A DNA stretch of 64,000 nt from assembly GCA_027625915.1 (NCBI GenBank), contig JANTQA010000032.1:496001-560000 (forward strand), in the 5' to 3' direction. Source of the DNA: Anaeramoeba flamelloides (Eukaryota; Metamonada; Anaeramoebidae). Position numbers and translations under genes: made by a program. Shown here piece by piece: positions 24,525-36,455 of this stretch. Numbering within the stretch: the stretch's first letter is position 1; the number at the start of each line of letters is the position of its first letter. A model generated the notes under the pieces. That model was not told the DNA's origin. It ran no database searches and was given only the letters and a program-made list of their open reading frames with translations.

Positions 24525-27500
24525 ATGGGAGTCCCTTCATTTTTTATTTGGTTAACAAAAAGGTATCCAAAAATATTATCTGCGTGTATTAATCCACAAA
24601 GTTATCACCCAGAGAGGCCAAACCCAAATGGTATTGAATTTGATAATTTATATTTGGATCTAAACGGGATGGTGCATCCAGCGTTTCATCCTGAAGACAA
24701 ATCAGAAACACCTACATCTATTCCACAAGTTTTCACAAGACTATTTAATATGATTGACGAAGTATTCAATATTATTAGACCAAGGAAATTATTATATATT
24801 GCGATTGATGGTGTTGCGCCTATGAGCAAAATGAACCAACAGAGATCAAGAAGATTTCGAGTTGCAAGATCATTAAAAATGAAAGAAAAGAAATTGAACA
24901 AAAAGAGTGAACAAGAAAACTTTAGGTCTTCTCAAGGCGAGTCAGATGAAAAAAAAATCAATAAAGAAGATCAAGAAAATGAAAAAGAAAATGAAAAGGG
25001 AAATGAAAATGAAAAACAAAATGAAAAAAAAAAAAAAAAAAAAACGAGATTAAATGACAAACAAACCTTAGAAGACTCCAATGTTATTACACCAGGAACA
25101 CAATTTATGGAGGAACTGACTCAAAATTTGAGATATTATATAGTAAAAAAGATCACAAATGACAAAGCCTGGAAAGATGTAAAAGTAATTTTGTCTGATA
25201 GCAACGTGCCCGGTGAAGGAGAGCATAAAATCATGAATTTTATTAGAGGGCAACGTATTCAAAAAAACTATGATCCTAACACGCGGCATGTGCTTTATGG
25301 CCTCGACGCGGATTTAATAATGCTCGGTTTGGCAACCCATGAGGTTCATTTTACAATTTTAAGGGACGTTGTCTTTTTCAGTAAACAGCAAAAGGAGGAT
25401 TACCGGCCATCGCACAACCTGACCCCTTGGGACGATCCAAGAAAGCCAAAAAACAAAATGTGGCGACGGAAGAAAGGGAAAGGAGGCTATATCAAAACAA
25501 AGCCTTTAATCTTTTTACATCTTTCGGTCTTAAGGGAATACCTGTACAAAGAATTGTTTGTCCCTGATTTGCCTTTTCGGTTTGACCTTGAAAGGGCAAT
25601 TGATGATTGGGTGTTTATGTGCTTCTTTGTTGGAAATGATTTTCTTCCTCACTTACCTTCTTTAGAAATCCGAGAAGGGGCAATTATTTTGCTTATTAAT
25701 GTTTGGAAACGTGTTTTACCCCATACAAGGGGTTATTTAACAAAGGACGGAACAATAAATCTAAAAAGATTGAAAATTTTTTTTAAAGAATTTTCAAAAT
25801 TAGAAGGACCAATTTTTAAAAAAAGAAGACTTGCAAAAATAAAAAGAGTTTTAAATGGGAAAGTTATTCATAAAAATGATACAAATAAAATAGCCAAAGG
25901 ATTAATGAGAGAAGAGGCAGAGACAGAGGTAGAGGTAGAGGTAGAGGGTGGATCTAGTCAATATGATCAAGAATATAAACTTAACCAAGTGATGGCAAAT
26001 AAAGAAAACAAACATTCAATTAATGACGGGGGGGATCATGAAAAAGCAGAAATGCTACAGGTTTATTTAAAAGGACAACAAGGAAAGGGGAAAGGGGGAA
26101 GAAAGGGGAAAGGGGAAAGAAAGGGAAAAGGGAAGAATAAGAGGAGGAGGAAGAAGAAGAAGAAGAATATAGAAATGGGGAAGACAAGGAAAAAGGAAAA
26201 CGAAAAGGAAAAGAATAAGGATAAGAAAAAAAATGAAATAAATGCAAAGAAAAAAAAAAATAGAAAAGAAATCGAAGAAGAAATGATTGAAATTGAATAT
26301 AATAATAAGAAACAAATAGAAGACAATAATAAAAAAAGGGAAGAAGACAAAGACAAATCTTTGGTTGATAATGATGAGAAAATTGATTATGGTAAGGATG
26401 GGTACCGAGATCGGTATTATTTTTATAAATTTAATAAAAAATTGAATGAGAAAGAATTTCTTAAAAAATTGGTTTATTCATATATTCAGGGGCTACAATG
26501 GGTACTAAAATACTATTTTCAGGGGTGCCCAGATTGGAGGTGGTATTTCCCTTATTATTATTCACCGTTTGCCGTGGAATTGTCTGAGCATATTCCAGAA
26601 AAAATTACTTTTACTAAACGCCCAAGTGTGAGGCCATTGGTACAATTAATGTCTGTTTTGCCACCTAGGAGCTCTCATTGTATCCCAAACGAATTTGCAA
26701 AATTAATGGTTAAAAAGGATTCACCTATTATTGATTTTTATCCCCAAACATTTGATATTGACTTGAATGGCGAAACCAAAGAATGGAAAGGGGTGGCTTT
26801 ACTTCCGTTTGTAGATATAATTAGAATTGTTAATTCGTTAAAAACTTACAAAAAAAGCTTAACCAAAGACGAAATCAAACGAAACAAATTAGGTAATTCG
26901 CAATTGTTTATAAATTCAAAGGGTAAATTGGCACAACGAGTAAACTCGATTTTACAAAATAAGAAAAAACATAATTCCCAATCTAATGAGAATGGGAATG
27001 AGAACGAAAATAAGAATAAACTTCGAAAAAGAGATCTTCCATCAGATTTAAATAAAAATTCAAATAAAGATAAAAAAAAAAGGCGTGTTTTAAATTCTAA
27101 AACAAAAAAAAAATCCCGATCGCAGTCACAAGTTAAATCAAATCAAAATAAAATCATGAAATCGGATGAAATGGAAATGCATGATGAACAAGAACAAGAA
27201 AATGGAAGTGGAAATCAACAAAGTACTGAAGAAAAAAGCAAAAACAAAAAAAAGAAGGAAAAAGAAAATGAATGGTCTGACTTTAATTATTTGAATTTTC
27301 ATTCATTATCGGGAAGAATAAAAAAATCTGGTTACAAATTAACAGTTGGTGTTACAATTGAGCCTTATGATCCCAAAACAGGCGACCCAATTTATAAAAA
27401 TTCATGTGTTTGTTATGATATTGACCATCCAAAAATTGATAAAAAATTCAAATTCCAAGCAAGAATATTGGAAAATGCGACGCCGCCTCATACAATATTA

Positions 27501-28076
27501 AATGATTCAGAGATATCAAAAATTTATAATTTGTCTTATTTCAATGGTACAACACAAAATATTTCCAATGGTAACAATTCTTATAATAGATCTACGGATC
27601 AATACAAAAATGGTTATAATAAGAGAAACGCTAAAAACCAATTTAACAGAGACAATATTAAAAAAGATAATTCTAGTAATAAAAAAAAAAGCCAAAAACA
27701 ACAGTGCACAGATACTGATGAATCAACTTTGACAGATATTAATCAAAATTATAATAGAAAACCAACATTCCAAAGCAATCAACGCTTCTCCTTTCAAAAT
27801 AATAGAAACCCTCAAATTCCTCAATTGTTTCAAAATGATGACAATGTTTTTAATTATCAGAATGTTAATAATCCAAATTATCAACCAAATCAAAACCAAC
27901 TTAATAATAATCCTCAAATCCCTCAATTATTTCAAAATAATCCCCAAATTCCCCAATTATTTCAAAATAATCCTCAAATTCCTCAATTATTTCAAAATAA
28001 TCAGACTTTTAATCCACTTTCAAATAATCATACTGCTAATAATTCCCAAAATTCTCGTAATAGAAAAAAAAATTAG
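24525..28076 (+). CDS. XRN2: 5'-3' exoribonuclease, XRN2/Rat1 type
   Basis: A processive 5'-monophosphate exoribonuclease; nuclear Rat1/XRN2 enzymes act in transcription termination and RNA turnover. It is 1183 aa in one exon. The N-terminus MGVPSFFIWLTKRYPKIL and the NPNGIEFDNLYLDLNGMVHP block favour XRN2 over XRN1. Metal-binding residues visible: D45, D95, E231 and E233 (GEGEH), D261 and D263 (LDADLIMLG), D372 (FVGNDFLPHLP). The basic QQRSRRFR is at 105-112. The second conserved region follows at about 625-765 (GLQWVLKYYFQGCPDW; IIDFYPQTFDIDLNG; GVALLPFVD). Low-complexity Lys/Glu/Asn insertions occur at about 120-180, 455-620 and 810-910. The CCHC zinc knuckle of animal XRN2 is not seen near 300-325. 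The Asn-rich tail has NPQIPQLFQ repeats. The segment at about nt 25190-25740 is more GC-rich than the rest. Confidence 0.95.
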   Translation: MGVPSFFIWLTKRYPKILSACINPQSYHPERPNPNGIEFDNLYLDLNGMVHPAFHPEDKSETPTSIPQVFTRLFNMIDEVFNIIRPRKLLYIAIDGVAPMSKMNQQRSRRFRVARSLKMKEKKLNKKSEQENFRSSQGESDEKKINKEDQENEKENEKGNENEKQNEKKKKKKTRLNDKQTLEDSNVITPGTQFMEELTQNLRYYIVKKITNDKAWKDVKVILSDSNVPGEGEHKIMNFIRGQRIQKNYDPNTRHVLYGLDADLIMLGLATHEVHFTILRDVVFFSKQQKEDYRPSHNLTPWDDPRKPKNKMWRRKKGKGGYIKTKPLIFLHLSVLREYLYKELFVPDLPFRFDLERAIDDWVFMCFFVGNDFLPHLPSLEIREGAIILLINVWKRVLPHTRGYLTKDGTINLKRLKIFFKEFSKLEGPIFKKRRLAKIKRVLNGKVIHKNDTNKIAKGLMREEAETEVEVEVEGGSSQYDQEYKLNQVMANKENKHSINDGGDHEKAEMLQVYLKGQQGKGKGGRKGKGERKGKGKNKRRRKKKKKNIEMGKTRKKENEKEKNKDKKKNEINAKKKKNRKEIEEEMIEIEYNNKKQIEDNNKKREEDKDKSLVDNDEKIDYGKDGYRDRYYFYKFNKKLNEKEFLKKLVYSYIQGLQWVLKYYFQGCPDWRWYFPYYYSPFAVELSEHIPEKITFTKRPSVRPLVQLMSVLPPRSSHCIPNEFAKLMVKKDSPIIDFYPQTFDIDLNGETKEWKGVALLPFVDIIRIVNSLKTYKKSLTKDEIKRNKLGNSQLFINSKGKLAQRVNSILQNKKKHNSQSNENGNENENKNKLRKRDLPSDLNKNSNKDKKKRRVLNSKTKKKSRSQSQVKSNQNKIMKSDEMEMHDEQEQENGSGNQQSTEEKSKNKKKKEKENEWSDFNYLNFHSLSGRIKKSGYKLTVGVTIEPYDPKTGDPIYKNSCVCYDIDHPKIDKKFKFQARILENATPPHTILNDSEISKIYNLSYFNGTTQNISNGNNSYNRSTDQYKNGYNKRNAKNQFNRDNIKKDNSSNKKKSQKQQCTDTDESTLTDINQNYNRKPTFQSNQRFSFQNNRNPQIPQLFQNDDNVFNYQNVNNPNYQPNQNQLNNNPQIPQLFQNNPQIPQLFQNNPQIPQLFQNNQTFNPLSNNHTANNSQNSRNRKKN
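27810..27995 (+). repeat. In-frame NPQIPQLFQN tandem repeat in the XRN tail
   Basis: Four copies of a ten-residue unit (30 bp). One is separate at about 27810; three are consecutive at about 27908-27995. Synonymous third-position differences between copies show they are not brand-new. Its function is unknown; it could be a short linear binding motif. Confidence 0.85.
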
Positions 28077-29204
28077 ATATTCCTTTTCGAATTTACAATC
28101 ACATTCTTATTCGAGCTTAAATTAGAGAAAAAAAAATTACAAAGATAATAGAAAAAATAGAAAAAATTAAATAAATTTGAATTTACATAAATAAGTATCA
28201 TAATTGTTTATCCTCTTTTTTTTTTTTTTTTTTTTTTATTATTTCATTTTTTATTTATTACCAAAATAAATCGAGAAATTTCTTTCAAATAATTAACTTT
28301 TTGTTAAACATTAAAAGTTGTAACACAATAATATTTTTATTTCAAATATGAAGACTTGTGAAAAGAAATAGTTTAAAATACAAATTCTTTTTTGAAAATT
28401 GAGTTTGTAGTAATTGTACAAAAAAATACTTAAAATGAGGTTAATAATTACCCTTTTTCAGGGAAGCACTATTTTACCAAAATAGATTATCTTACTCAAA
28501 GAACTTTTTGTTTTTTCAATTCACAAATATTTTTTTTTTTCCGAAAATGAAACTATAAGAGAGTTTATGTTGAATATGGACTTTAAGATATTATTTAATT
28601 TGTTTAAAATTTGAACAATAATAATTATTTTGTATAAAAATTAAGATTTTAAGAAAAAATTAAAAAAATTTTTTTTTAAATGAAAAAACATGCATGAATT
28701 TTATTTCGTTTTTCTTATTTATGAAAAAAATATTCCTTCAGTGGTCAATCTTTCATGAAAACAGGGTAAATTTTTAAAATATGTTATTGGTGATATTCTC
28801 GACTTACAAATTTTTTAGATGTGAAGTGTTAAAAAAAGCTGATCTAATAAGAAACCAAAAAAAAGAATAGTTATTCTGCAAGATCAATTTTTTTTCTCTC
28901 TTTTTTATGTAGGAGAAAACTATTAAATTAATTTTTTTTTTTACATTATTAGAATTTTTTACCCTGTTTATTACTTTTTTAACACCGTTGGATCATAAAT
29001 AGTCATTTGTAATAAATATTAATGTAAATATTTTATTCATTTTTTAAAATATTTATTTTGGTTAAACAAGAAAATTATTTGAAAAAATATATTGATAAAT
29101 CTTTGTATTGTTTAATAAGAAACGTTTTTTCTGTTGTAATTTACAATAAAAAAAATCAACAAATTTTACTTAGAGAGTGTGCTAATTATCCATTTTCTAG
29201 TAAG

Positions 29205-29730
29205 GGGGGGGCATAATATTAATAGGATGAATGATATATGTTTAAAGGGTTTGAATGGGTATTCGAAGAAAAAAATTAATATGGAAATTTCACAATTAAA
29301 TCATTTTTTCATATTTTTTCCCTTTTTTTTTTTTTTTCCCTTTTTTTTTTTGACATGTAATTCATTTACATTTTTTTTTTATTTGCAAGGTCTAAAGCCA
29401 CTCAGTAAAAATGTGTTATTCTAAGGTTATTGAAAGAGTAGAAAATGATTGTTGAAAAAGTCTATTTATTTATATTGGGATTTTATTTGATCTTTTGTTG
29501 AAGATCAAAATATACATAGTTGTTTTTAATTAAATGGATACTCGGGATTTTTTTTTTTTCAATTTTTTATAAATAAATATTGATTGATTAGTTTATCTTC
29601 ATATATATATATAGATATATATATCAAATAATTGGTGTGTATTATTCTACTGGTTTTTTATTTGTTCTTCCAGAGGTAAATCAATAAAAATAATTGATAT
29701 TTTGAAAAAAAAATTTACATTTCGGATTGA
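29205..29730 (+). mobile_element. TIR element family 4, copy 2
   Basis: Collinear with 17359-17864: it shares GTTTAAAGGG, ATTCGAAGAAAAAAATTAAT, AATGTGTTATTCTAAGGTTAT, TTGAAGATCAAAATA and TTGGTGTGTATTATTCT. The left terminus is unclear, beginning near a G8 run. The right end, CGGATTGAAAC, is a decayed CTTTGACTGAAAC. Confidence 0.6.
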
Positions 29731-30889
29731 AACAATTTTTACTTTTCATAATTCCAATTCAAGGGTAGAGAAATGCCAATATTTGAAAGGAGGACTATTA
29801 ATTCAGAGTTTTTAAAAAAATTATTCTTTTGTTTTTGTTTTAATTTACAGAATGTACCACTTAGCACAAGAAAAGTTAACTTTGGGAAAAAAAAAAAATT
29901 TGATTTTTAATTTTTAGTCCGCTACACAATTCAGAAATTTTTTTATTTTTGTAGAGGATCATTTAACAAACTTACTAATTTTAGTATGAAACTCAAAACT
30001 TGTATTTAGGAATTTGTTTTAATTTAGCTATAATATAGACAATATTATAACTCATACATTAGTGTTTCTTTCAAAAATGAAGAAAAGAAATATTTTTACC
30101 AAAGACAAGAAAAAGAAAAAGAAAAGAAACAAAAGAGATAAAAGAAAGAAAAAAAAAATTAAAGTTTTGTTTAAAACACCTAGTGTTGAATGGTTTGGTG
30201 GCGGTTTCTACTTCTGTTGAAAATTTCTAGAGTATCACTTTTATTTATACTAATCAAGATGTCTAAATATGAAATGGTAATAGATAGAATTTGAATTTTA
30301 TTTTATTAAGTTTTATACCTGAACTTTATAGAAAAAGTACATCTTTAAAGTGTGTTTTTTTTAAGAATAAGAATATTCCTTTGAAATTTTCTTAAAAATC
30401 AAGTTTTTGTAATTATTTTGGTTTTATTCTTTAGATTTCAGAAAACAGTTTAAAAAAAAGTATTCTAAAAATAAATATTTTTAATAGTGATCATTATGAA
30501 AAATGCATAATATATTGTTCAATAATATTTATAATATATTTTATTTAGAGATTTTTTAACCACAAAATATGGATATCATTGCCCCCAATTACATGATCAT
30601 TAATTAATGACGAATCCAGGTAAAAGATCAATTCCATATATGAAAATTTTGTATTAATGGAATATAACTTTCAAAGATAAATTTTATTTATTTCTAAATG
30701 GGGAGTTAACATCAAGATCCCAAAATTACTTTAAACATTGAAAAAACTCTGATAAATTATAAAAATTTTCTTTCCAAAAAAGGAAAAGTTTTTTTTTTTT
30801 TTTAGAAGGATGGAAAACAATTTCCTTTTCCGGTAGTTATTTTTTTTTCGATTTCTTAAAATTATCCAAAATCACGGTTATGTTTTCTA

Positions 30890-31260
30890 TTTCTTTGTGA
30901 AGTGTTCTAGGTTTTTTTGAGGTTTTCTATTTTATTTGGAAAATCTATTGATTTTCGTTGTGTTTTTTTGAATTTTCTATTTATTTGGAAAATCAATAGA
31001 TTTTCGTTAGGTTTTTTTTGAGTTTTCTATTTATTTGTGAAGTTTCCTAGGTTTTTTTTACTTTTTGAAATAAACAGAAAATTTAAATAAATTTTCCGTT
31101 TATTTCGAAAAGTAAAAAAAACCTAATGAAAATCTATTGATTTTTGGTATAAATAGAAACTCAAGAAAAGCTAAAGGCAAATTTTTTTTTTAATTCAAGA
31201 AATAAAAAGAAAATTTTTGAAATTTTCTTTTATTTCTTAAATTAAAAAAAACCTCACGGT
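30890..31260. repeat. Modular hairpin element, copy 2
   Basis: Several modules of the type TTTTCTATTTATTTGGAAAAT and GAAGTGTTCTAGG lie around the 74-bp palindromic core at 31050-31123. A second hairpin (TTTAATTCAAGAAATAAA.. with its complement) follows at about 31175-31252. It has no coding frame. Confidence 0.65.
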
Positions 31261-32004
31261 AAATGAGTGGTAATTTTCTTGAGTTTACTCTCCTAACAAA
31301 CAATAAAAAAAAATAGGAACAGTTTTTTTTTTTGTGAGATAATTTTTTATGATTTACTCGTTTATGGATTTTTGGTTTTGGTGAACCGAACTCTTATCTT
31401 TGATTAAGCCGATTCTGGGTTTATCAAAAAATGATTTTAGTTTGATATAAATTTTTGTTATAGACTTGGAAAGACTCTACCTTAAAATTAAAACTCTAAA
31501 TTTCATTTTCTAAAAAAAGTTTTTAAAAGATCATTTCTTTCAAAATTAAGATCTGTTGGCAGATAATTTGAAATAGTTAAAATAAATTATCATTGCGTGA
31601 TTAAAAATTTAGACAAAAAATAAACTTTGAAAATATTTGAAGGATTGTGTTAATATCAAATTGTAAATTTAGAAAATAGTGCTTTAGTTATTTGGTGAAA
31701 GTTTTTTTTAATAAAAAAAAAGAATTCTTTCTTCGAGTACAGACTCAAAAGTTTGAAAAATTGTTGTTTGCTATTTCATATTGGATTTAGTTTTAATAAA
31801 AAAAAAACAGAAAAGAAAAGAAAAGTAATAAAAGAAAGTTCATATTTATTTTAGTAACACCGAATAGTGTTATTTTTTTTTTGGATCATTGTATTTTTTC
31901 ATTAACTTTAAAGTTTTTATGGGAATGTTTTTTTTTTTAATATTCAAAAAAGTAAAAAAAAGAAAAAAAAACGAAATTACTAATTGTTTATCGTTTCTTT
32001 TTTT

Positions 32005-32697
32005 TTAGATGATTGAACTTGCATTACTAGCAATTCTTGGCCAAATGTCTGCGCACTCTTTAGCAACTGGTCCATTTACAACAGATCCTTTCATTTCACC
32101 ATTTGGGTTTACAATTACACCTGCATTGTCTTCAAAAAAGATATATACACCTTCTCTTCTTCTCCAGGCTTTTTTTTGTCTTACGATAACACCTGCTAAA
32201 ACTAATTTGTGTTGAAAAAAATTATGGTATTGTTGTAAAAAAGGGAATCAAAAAAAAAAAAAAAAAAAAATTTGCTTAAACAAAAAGGATTTTGGTAAAA
32301 AAACAAAAAAGCAAATAAGAAATTTTTTTATTAAAGAAAGTCAATTACCTTTTTTTCTGAGATCTGGTTTTCCTTTTTTTACTGAGCAAATAATCTTTTT
32401 GTTTTGAAGTTATTATTTTAAAAAGTACATCAAAAAAAAACAGCAAATAAAAGAAAAGAAAAATTTGAGTGGTTTTGTAAAAACCAACAAAAAGAAAAAA
32501 CAAAAATTTGTAATTACCATATCACCAACACTTGCACCTGGTAGTCTGTTGAGTCTTCCTTGTACACCTTTAACACCAATAATGTATAAATTTTTTGCAC
32601 CAGTATTGTCAGCACAATTAACAATGGCTGCTGTTGGTAAACCGACTGAAATTTTGAATTTGTTTCCGGTAGCACCACCTCTTCCTCTTTTGGACAT
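32005..32697 (-). CDS. RPL23: 60S ribosomal protein L23 (uL14)
   Basis: A large-subunit protein at the subunit interface. Minus-strand exons: 32697-32518, 32394-32349 (46 nt), 32201-32005. Introns of 123 and 147 bases are GT-AG. The product is 140 aa, the same as in animals. It opens [20 protein letters not shown]; the signature [14 protein letters not shown] follows, and [14 protein letters not shown] ends exon 1 exactly at a codon. The joins give [33 protein letters not shown], keeping family spacing. The C-terminus runs through [19 protein letters not shown] to IASNASSII. The ATG at 32697-32695 is unambiguous. Confidence 0.97.
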
Positions 32698-33779
32698 TGA
32701 ATTAAATTGATAAAAGAAAAAATTAAAAAAATAAAAATAATTGAATCGACCTCGATTAAAAATTTGTGGTTTATTTTTCCACTATTTGGAATTAATTTGT
32801 TATTTATATAAAGAGAAGAATGGTTGTGTGAGTTTCTTCCATTTAAAGTTCTGATCATTAAAGTAAGAAAAGTTTTTTTTACCTCAAAATGTTGTTCTAC
32901 AATTTTCAATTTTTAGTGTTTCTTCATTAGGTAATATATCCTCTTATCTTAGAACTATTTCAAAACTAAAGCAATATTTAAAGAGGCGTGCTGTTATAGC
33001 TGTTGTTGGGTGTGAGTTTTGGAGATCATTTGTATTGTCTCTCTTTGAAAATTTCGTTTCTTTTGGATTTTTTTATTTGTCAAAAATTACTTTGATTTTT
33101 AAAAAGTTTTTCATTTGACAAATAAATTTAAAAATTGAATTTTAGTTATATAAAATATTCAAAATGGTATCTACTTTGATGAAATTGTATTGGTATAGAA
33201 AAAAGAATTATTTCAGGAAACGAAAAATACTTATTAGATATTTTTAAAGATTGTAGAATGGGATTATTTTCAAAATAAAACCCCTTTATTTATTATTTTG
33301 AAGAACTGATAGATCTTGCATTTTTCTTCTTATAATTCTAGTAGTATTTGTGATAAAAAAATCAAATATAGAATTTTATTAAAATTAGTTTATTATTAAA
33401 AAACTGACAAAAAAAATCGAGGTCGATTCATTAGATTTCTCCACTTCAAAAATCGCCTATTTGTTTCAAGGTATTTAAATAATTTCAATAAGAACTCAGA
33501 GAAATTATTTCAAAGAGTATTGATTTATTTTTTTCAAAAAATGAATTGATTGAAATAAAGCGATTTAATCTAATTCTATAAAAAAGAAATTAATTTAAAT
33601 ACATTAAACAAAAATTGTCTAAAATACTAAAATAAATTGTATAATCTTAAATTAAAACCCTTTCCCTATATTTAAGTTATTCAAATAGATTTTCAAGTTA
33701 TGTTTTATTTCAATGGTTTACTGTAGTCAAAATAAAGTGTGCAAAAAAATTTAATGAGTGTTTCAAAATAAAAAGCGTG

Positions 33780-34200
33780 TTGTTTTGTTATAAAAGACCT
33801 ATACATTAGCCAATCCAAGAAACTGTTAATAAAGCCTAAAAAAAATTGTATTGGTTTTAAAAAGTTCTATTATTTAAAAAGAAATTCTAAAAAGGAAGGA
33901 TCAAATTGTAAAATTTATCTCAAAAAATAGAGTTAAATTTTTTAGAAAATTTTAATCATCAAAAAAAAAAAAATTTCAATAAAATTGTGAATATTATAAA
34001 AAATTTTCAACTAAATACATGAATAATTCAAATTTTACTGAAAATAACCAGACCTTTAGTTTCAAAATTAATTTTAACTTAGGTAGAATATTTGGTAGTA
34101 GATTGGATGTTGCCTTGGTACAAGAAGAAAAAAAAGAACGGATAATATTTTGAAACACAGATTATAGTCTTTGTGCACGCATTATTTTGATCACAGTAAT
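33780..34200. repeat. Diverged duplication D, copy 1
   Basis: Aligns with 35440-35880. Shared ordered landmarks include AGCCAATCCAAGAAAC-like, TATTTAAAAAGAAATTCTAAAAA, read with a short gap, TTTTAACTTAGGTA, CAAGAAGAAAAAAA and TATTATTTTGATCAC. Confidence 0.65.
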
Positions 34201-35439
34201 ATAAAATGAAATATATTTTAAAGTGTGGTTGTTGTTGTGAAGGACTAATTTTCCATCTGAAAATAGTGAAATTGTATATAAAAAAAACCCTTAAAAGAGT
34301 TCCATAATCATAGTTGAATTTGTACAACAGAGAATTTCTTTGACAAAAATGATAAATTTTCATAATTCCATCACTTTTTCTACTTTTATATTTCTTCGAT
34401 CCTATCAAAATTTGTTTTTAATAATTCATAATTTTTAATTCAAATTTTAACAACAAACTAATTTCTCAAGTTGTTCTATATAATTTTTACAATTACTTTT
34501 ATAAGTTGAAATGTTTTAAAAAATACAATTTTTGCTGAAAACCCCTTAAATTTATATTTTTTAGATATTTTCGGTTAAAAATTCTATTTTGAAAATTTTT
34601 TTTTGTTTTTTTTAACTACGAAATTAGTAATTTTTTATCGAATTTCTTTTGGAAGAAAAGTTTTTTTGAGTTCTGAAAGTAAAATAAAACAAAAATAAAC
34701 ACCCCTGGAGTATAAATGTGCCCCTAAAAAGCAAATTAACATCATTTTATAAATTGTGCACAAGAAAATTAATAAAAAGAATAAATTTAACTTTCCAACT
34801 CTATAATAAGTCTGATTATCTTTTAATAAATTATTTATGAACTATCTAAGCTCAATCATCTTTGAAGGTGGCGTTCGATAGTAAATCCTTTTAAATTCAT
34901 TTTCGACAAGAAGATCTTATAGAGGTTTAAAAATTTGAATTGTTAGGCATTTCAAACAAATGCCAGATTATATTTGTAATTGTAAAATCATAATATTTTA
35001 AAAATACCCCCCCCCCATTCTAATTAATACCTGGTTATTTTATTAATTTTATTTTTTTTTTTTTGAAAATTATACAACATTTTCTAGAATATTTTATTTG
35101 GGAATAATCTCTTAAAGTTTACAACTCCTTTGGGGATGAAATAAAATCATCTTATGTTAGATGTAAGATCATGTTATTTTGTTTCTAAGTTAATTATTTC
35201 TTCAATTTGGTATTATTTTTAATGTTTGTTAAACAATGGCATTTTTTTCTTTTTTCTGGAATCTAAATTGATGAGTAAAACACTCATAGGTTCCTAAGCA
35301 TTCCATAAAAAAAAACAGAGTTTTGGCTTTCCAATTCAAATTTTTCAATTTGGTGGGGTTATATTTGGAGTTTTGAAAACAAAATTTCTCTTCATCCTAC
35401 TGTTTTTCAAATAATTGATGTGGAAAAGTTTGTCACATG

Positions 35440-36030
35440 CTTCTAAATATCAGTCTGTGTTTTTGTTATATAACAACTATAAAACAACCAATCAAAGAAA
35501 CCCACAATAAACCCAATTTAAATATGGTATTGATTTCTTAAAATTCTAGTATTTAAAAAGAAATTCTAAAAAATAAAGGAACAAAATGAAAAAATTTAAA
35601 TCAAAAAATAGAGATCAATTTTGATATTTTTATCATCAAAAAAAATAAAAAATTTCAAAAAAATTGAGAATATTATAGAAAAATTTTAACAATGTCCAAT
35701 CATTATTTATATTTTTCTGAAAATATCAAGGGATTTATGTTCAAATTTGATTTGAACTTAGGTATACTATAGGGTAGTGACTTTAGTGTTACATTGCAAC
35801 AAGAAGAAAAAAAGCACAAGTTTTATTTTGAAACATGGATTATAGTTGTTTGTGACGATATTATTTTGATCACTATAAACATCAACGAGTTTACTTTCAA
35901 AATTATATTGGGTCCCTATATATTATTGGGTAGTGAATTAGATGTTCAATTATAACAAGAAGAAACAGTACTGATTTTATTTCGAAATCAGGATTTTAGC
36001 CATTTTGTAGAGACATTATTTTGATCGCTG
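35440..36030. repeat. Duplication D, copy 2 plus an extra tandem unit
   Basis: 35440-35880 matches 33780-34200. The last ~140 bases (from TTGAACTTAGGTATACTA to TTTTGATCACTATAA) are repeated once more at 35896-36030, giving a local tandem with a period of about 150. Confidence 0.6.
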
Positions 36031-36188
36031 TAAATTAAGGAAAAGGAAAAATCAAAATTTATTGTAAAACCAAAAAAAAAACAACTACTGAGAAATAACC
36101 TTTAAGTTGATTGGTTTTCTGCGTTTCGATTTAGATTTCAGAAAAAAAGAAGAGAAAATTTTCATTTTTTAACAAACAATAAAAATCA

Positions 36189-36262
36189 TACCAAGTCCAA
36201 GACTAATTAACTAAGAACCAAAATAAAAAGATCTTCAGCATCTAACACAAGTTTATCATTTT
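36189..36262. repeat. Shared ~70-bp block upstream of RPS15
   Basis: ATACCAAG, then AACTAAGAACCAAAATAA and a C/A-rich stretch. It resembles 14459-14530 and, more loosely, 37421-37490. It ends about 195 bases before the RPS15 ATG, where a promoter element would be plausible. Confidence 0.35.
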
Positions 36263-36455
36263 TCATTTCTGAAGTATAATCAACCTTAAACTTCACAATC
36301 TAAAATAAAGTCCATTTAAAGAACTTAATCATTCAGTTGTCAATGGCTACATTTTTTCTTAACAAGATCTACTCATCTTTTTGAAAACTTCATACTTTAA
36401 TCGAGCAAAATAAAATTCATTTTTTTTAAAAATCTTATTTTAAATTAATATAAAA

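Larger units (their letters stand above)
28077..32004. other. Gene-poor interval between XRN and RPL23
   Basis: Convergent genes flank this 3.9-kb gap. It holds a family-4 TIR element (29205-29730) and a long modular hairpin (30890-31260). T runs at 28217-28237 and nearby could serve 3' ends. The remainder is AT-rich, without a supported gene. Confidence 0.55.
32698..36455. other. Divergent intergenic region between RPL23 and RPS15
   Basis: The two ribosomal protein genes are divergently transcribed from this 3.8-kb interval. It contains a ~430-bp duplication (33780-34200 and 35440-35880) with a third partial unit (35896-36030), a C10 tract (35007-35016), and the shared block 36189-36262 about 200 bases before RPS15. 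No supported gene is seen. Confidence 0.6.

Noticed and set aside
26020-26356. Ser/Phe-rich minus-strand frames opposite XRN
   Set aside because: They are the complement of the Lys/Glu/Gly-rich low-complexity insertion of the XRN gene.
32009-32710. Plus-strand frames across RPL23
   Set aside because: Antisense shadows of the RPL23 exons; the minus-strand product is a full-length ribosomal protein.
33780-36030. CRISPR-like array
   Set aside because: Only two to three long, diverged units without regular short spacers, in a eukaryotic context.
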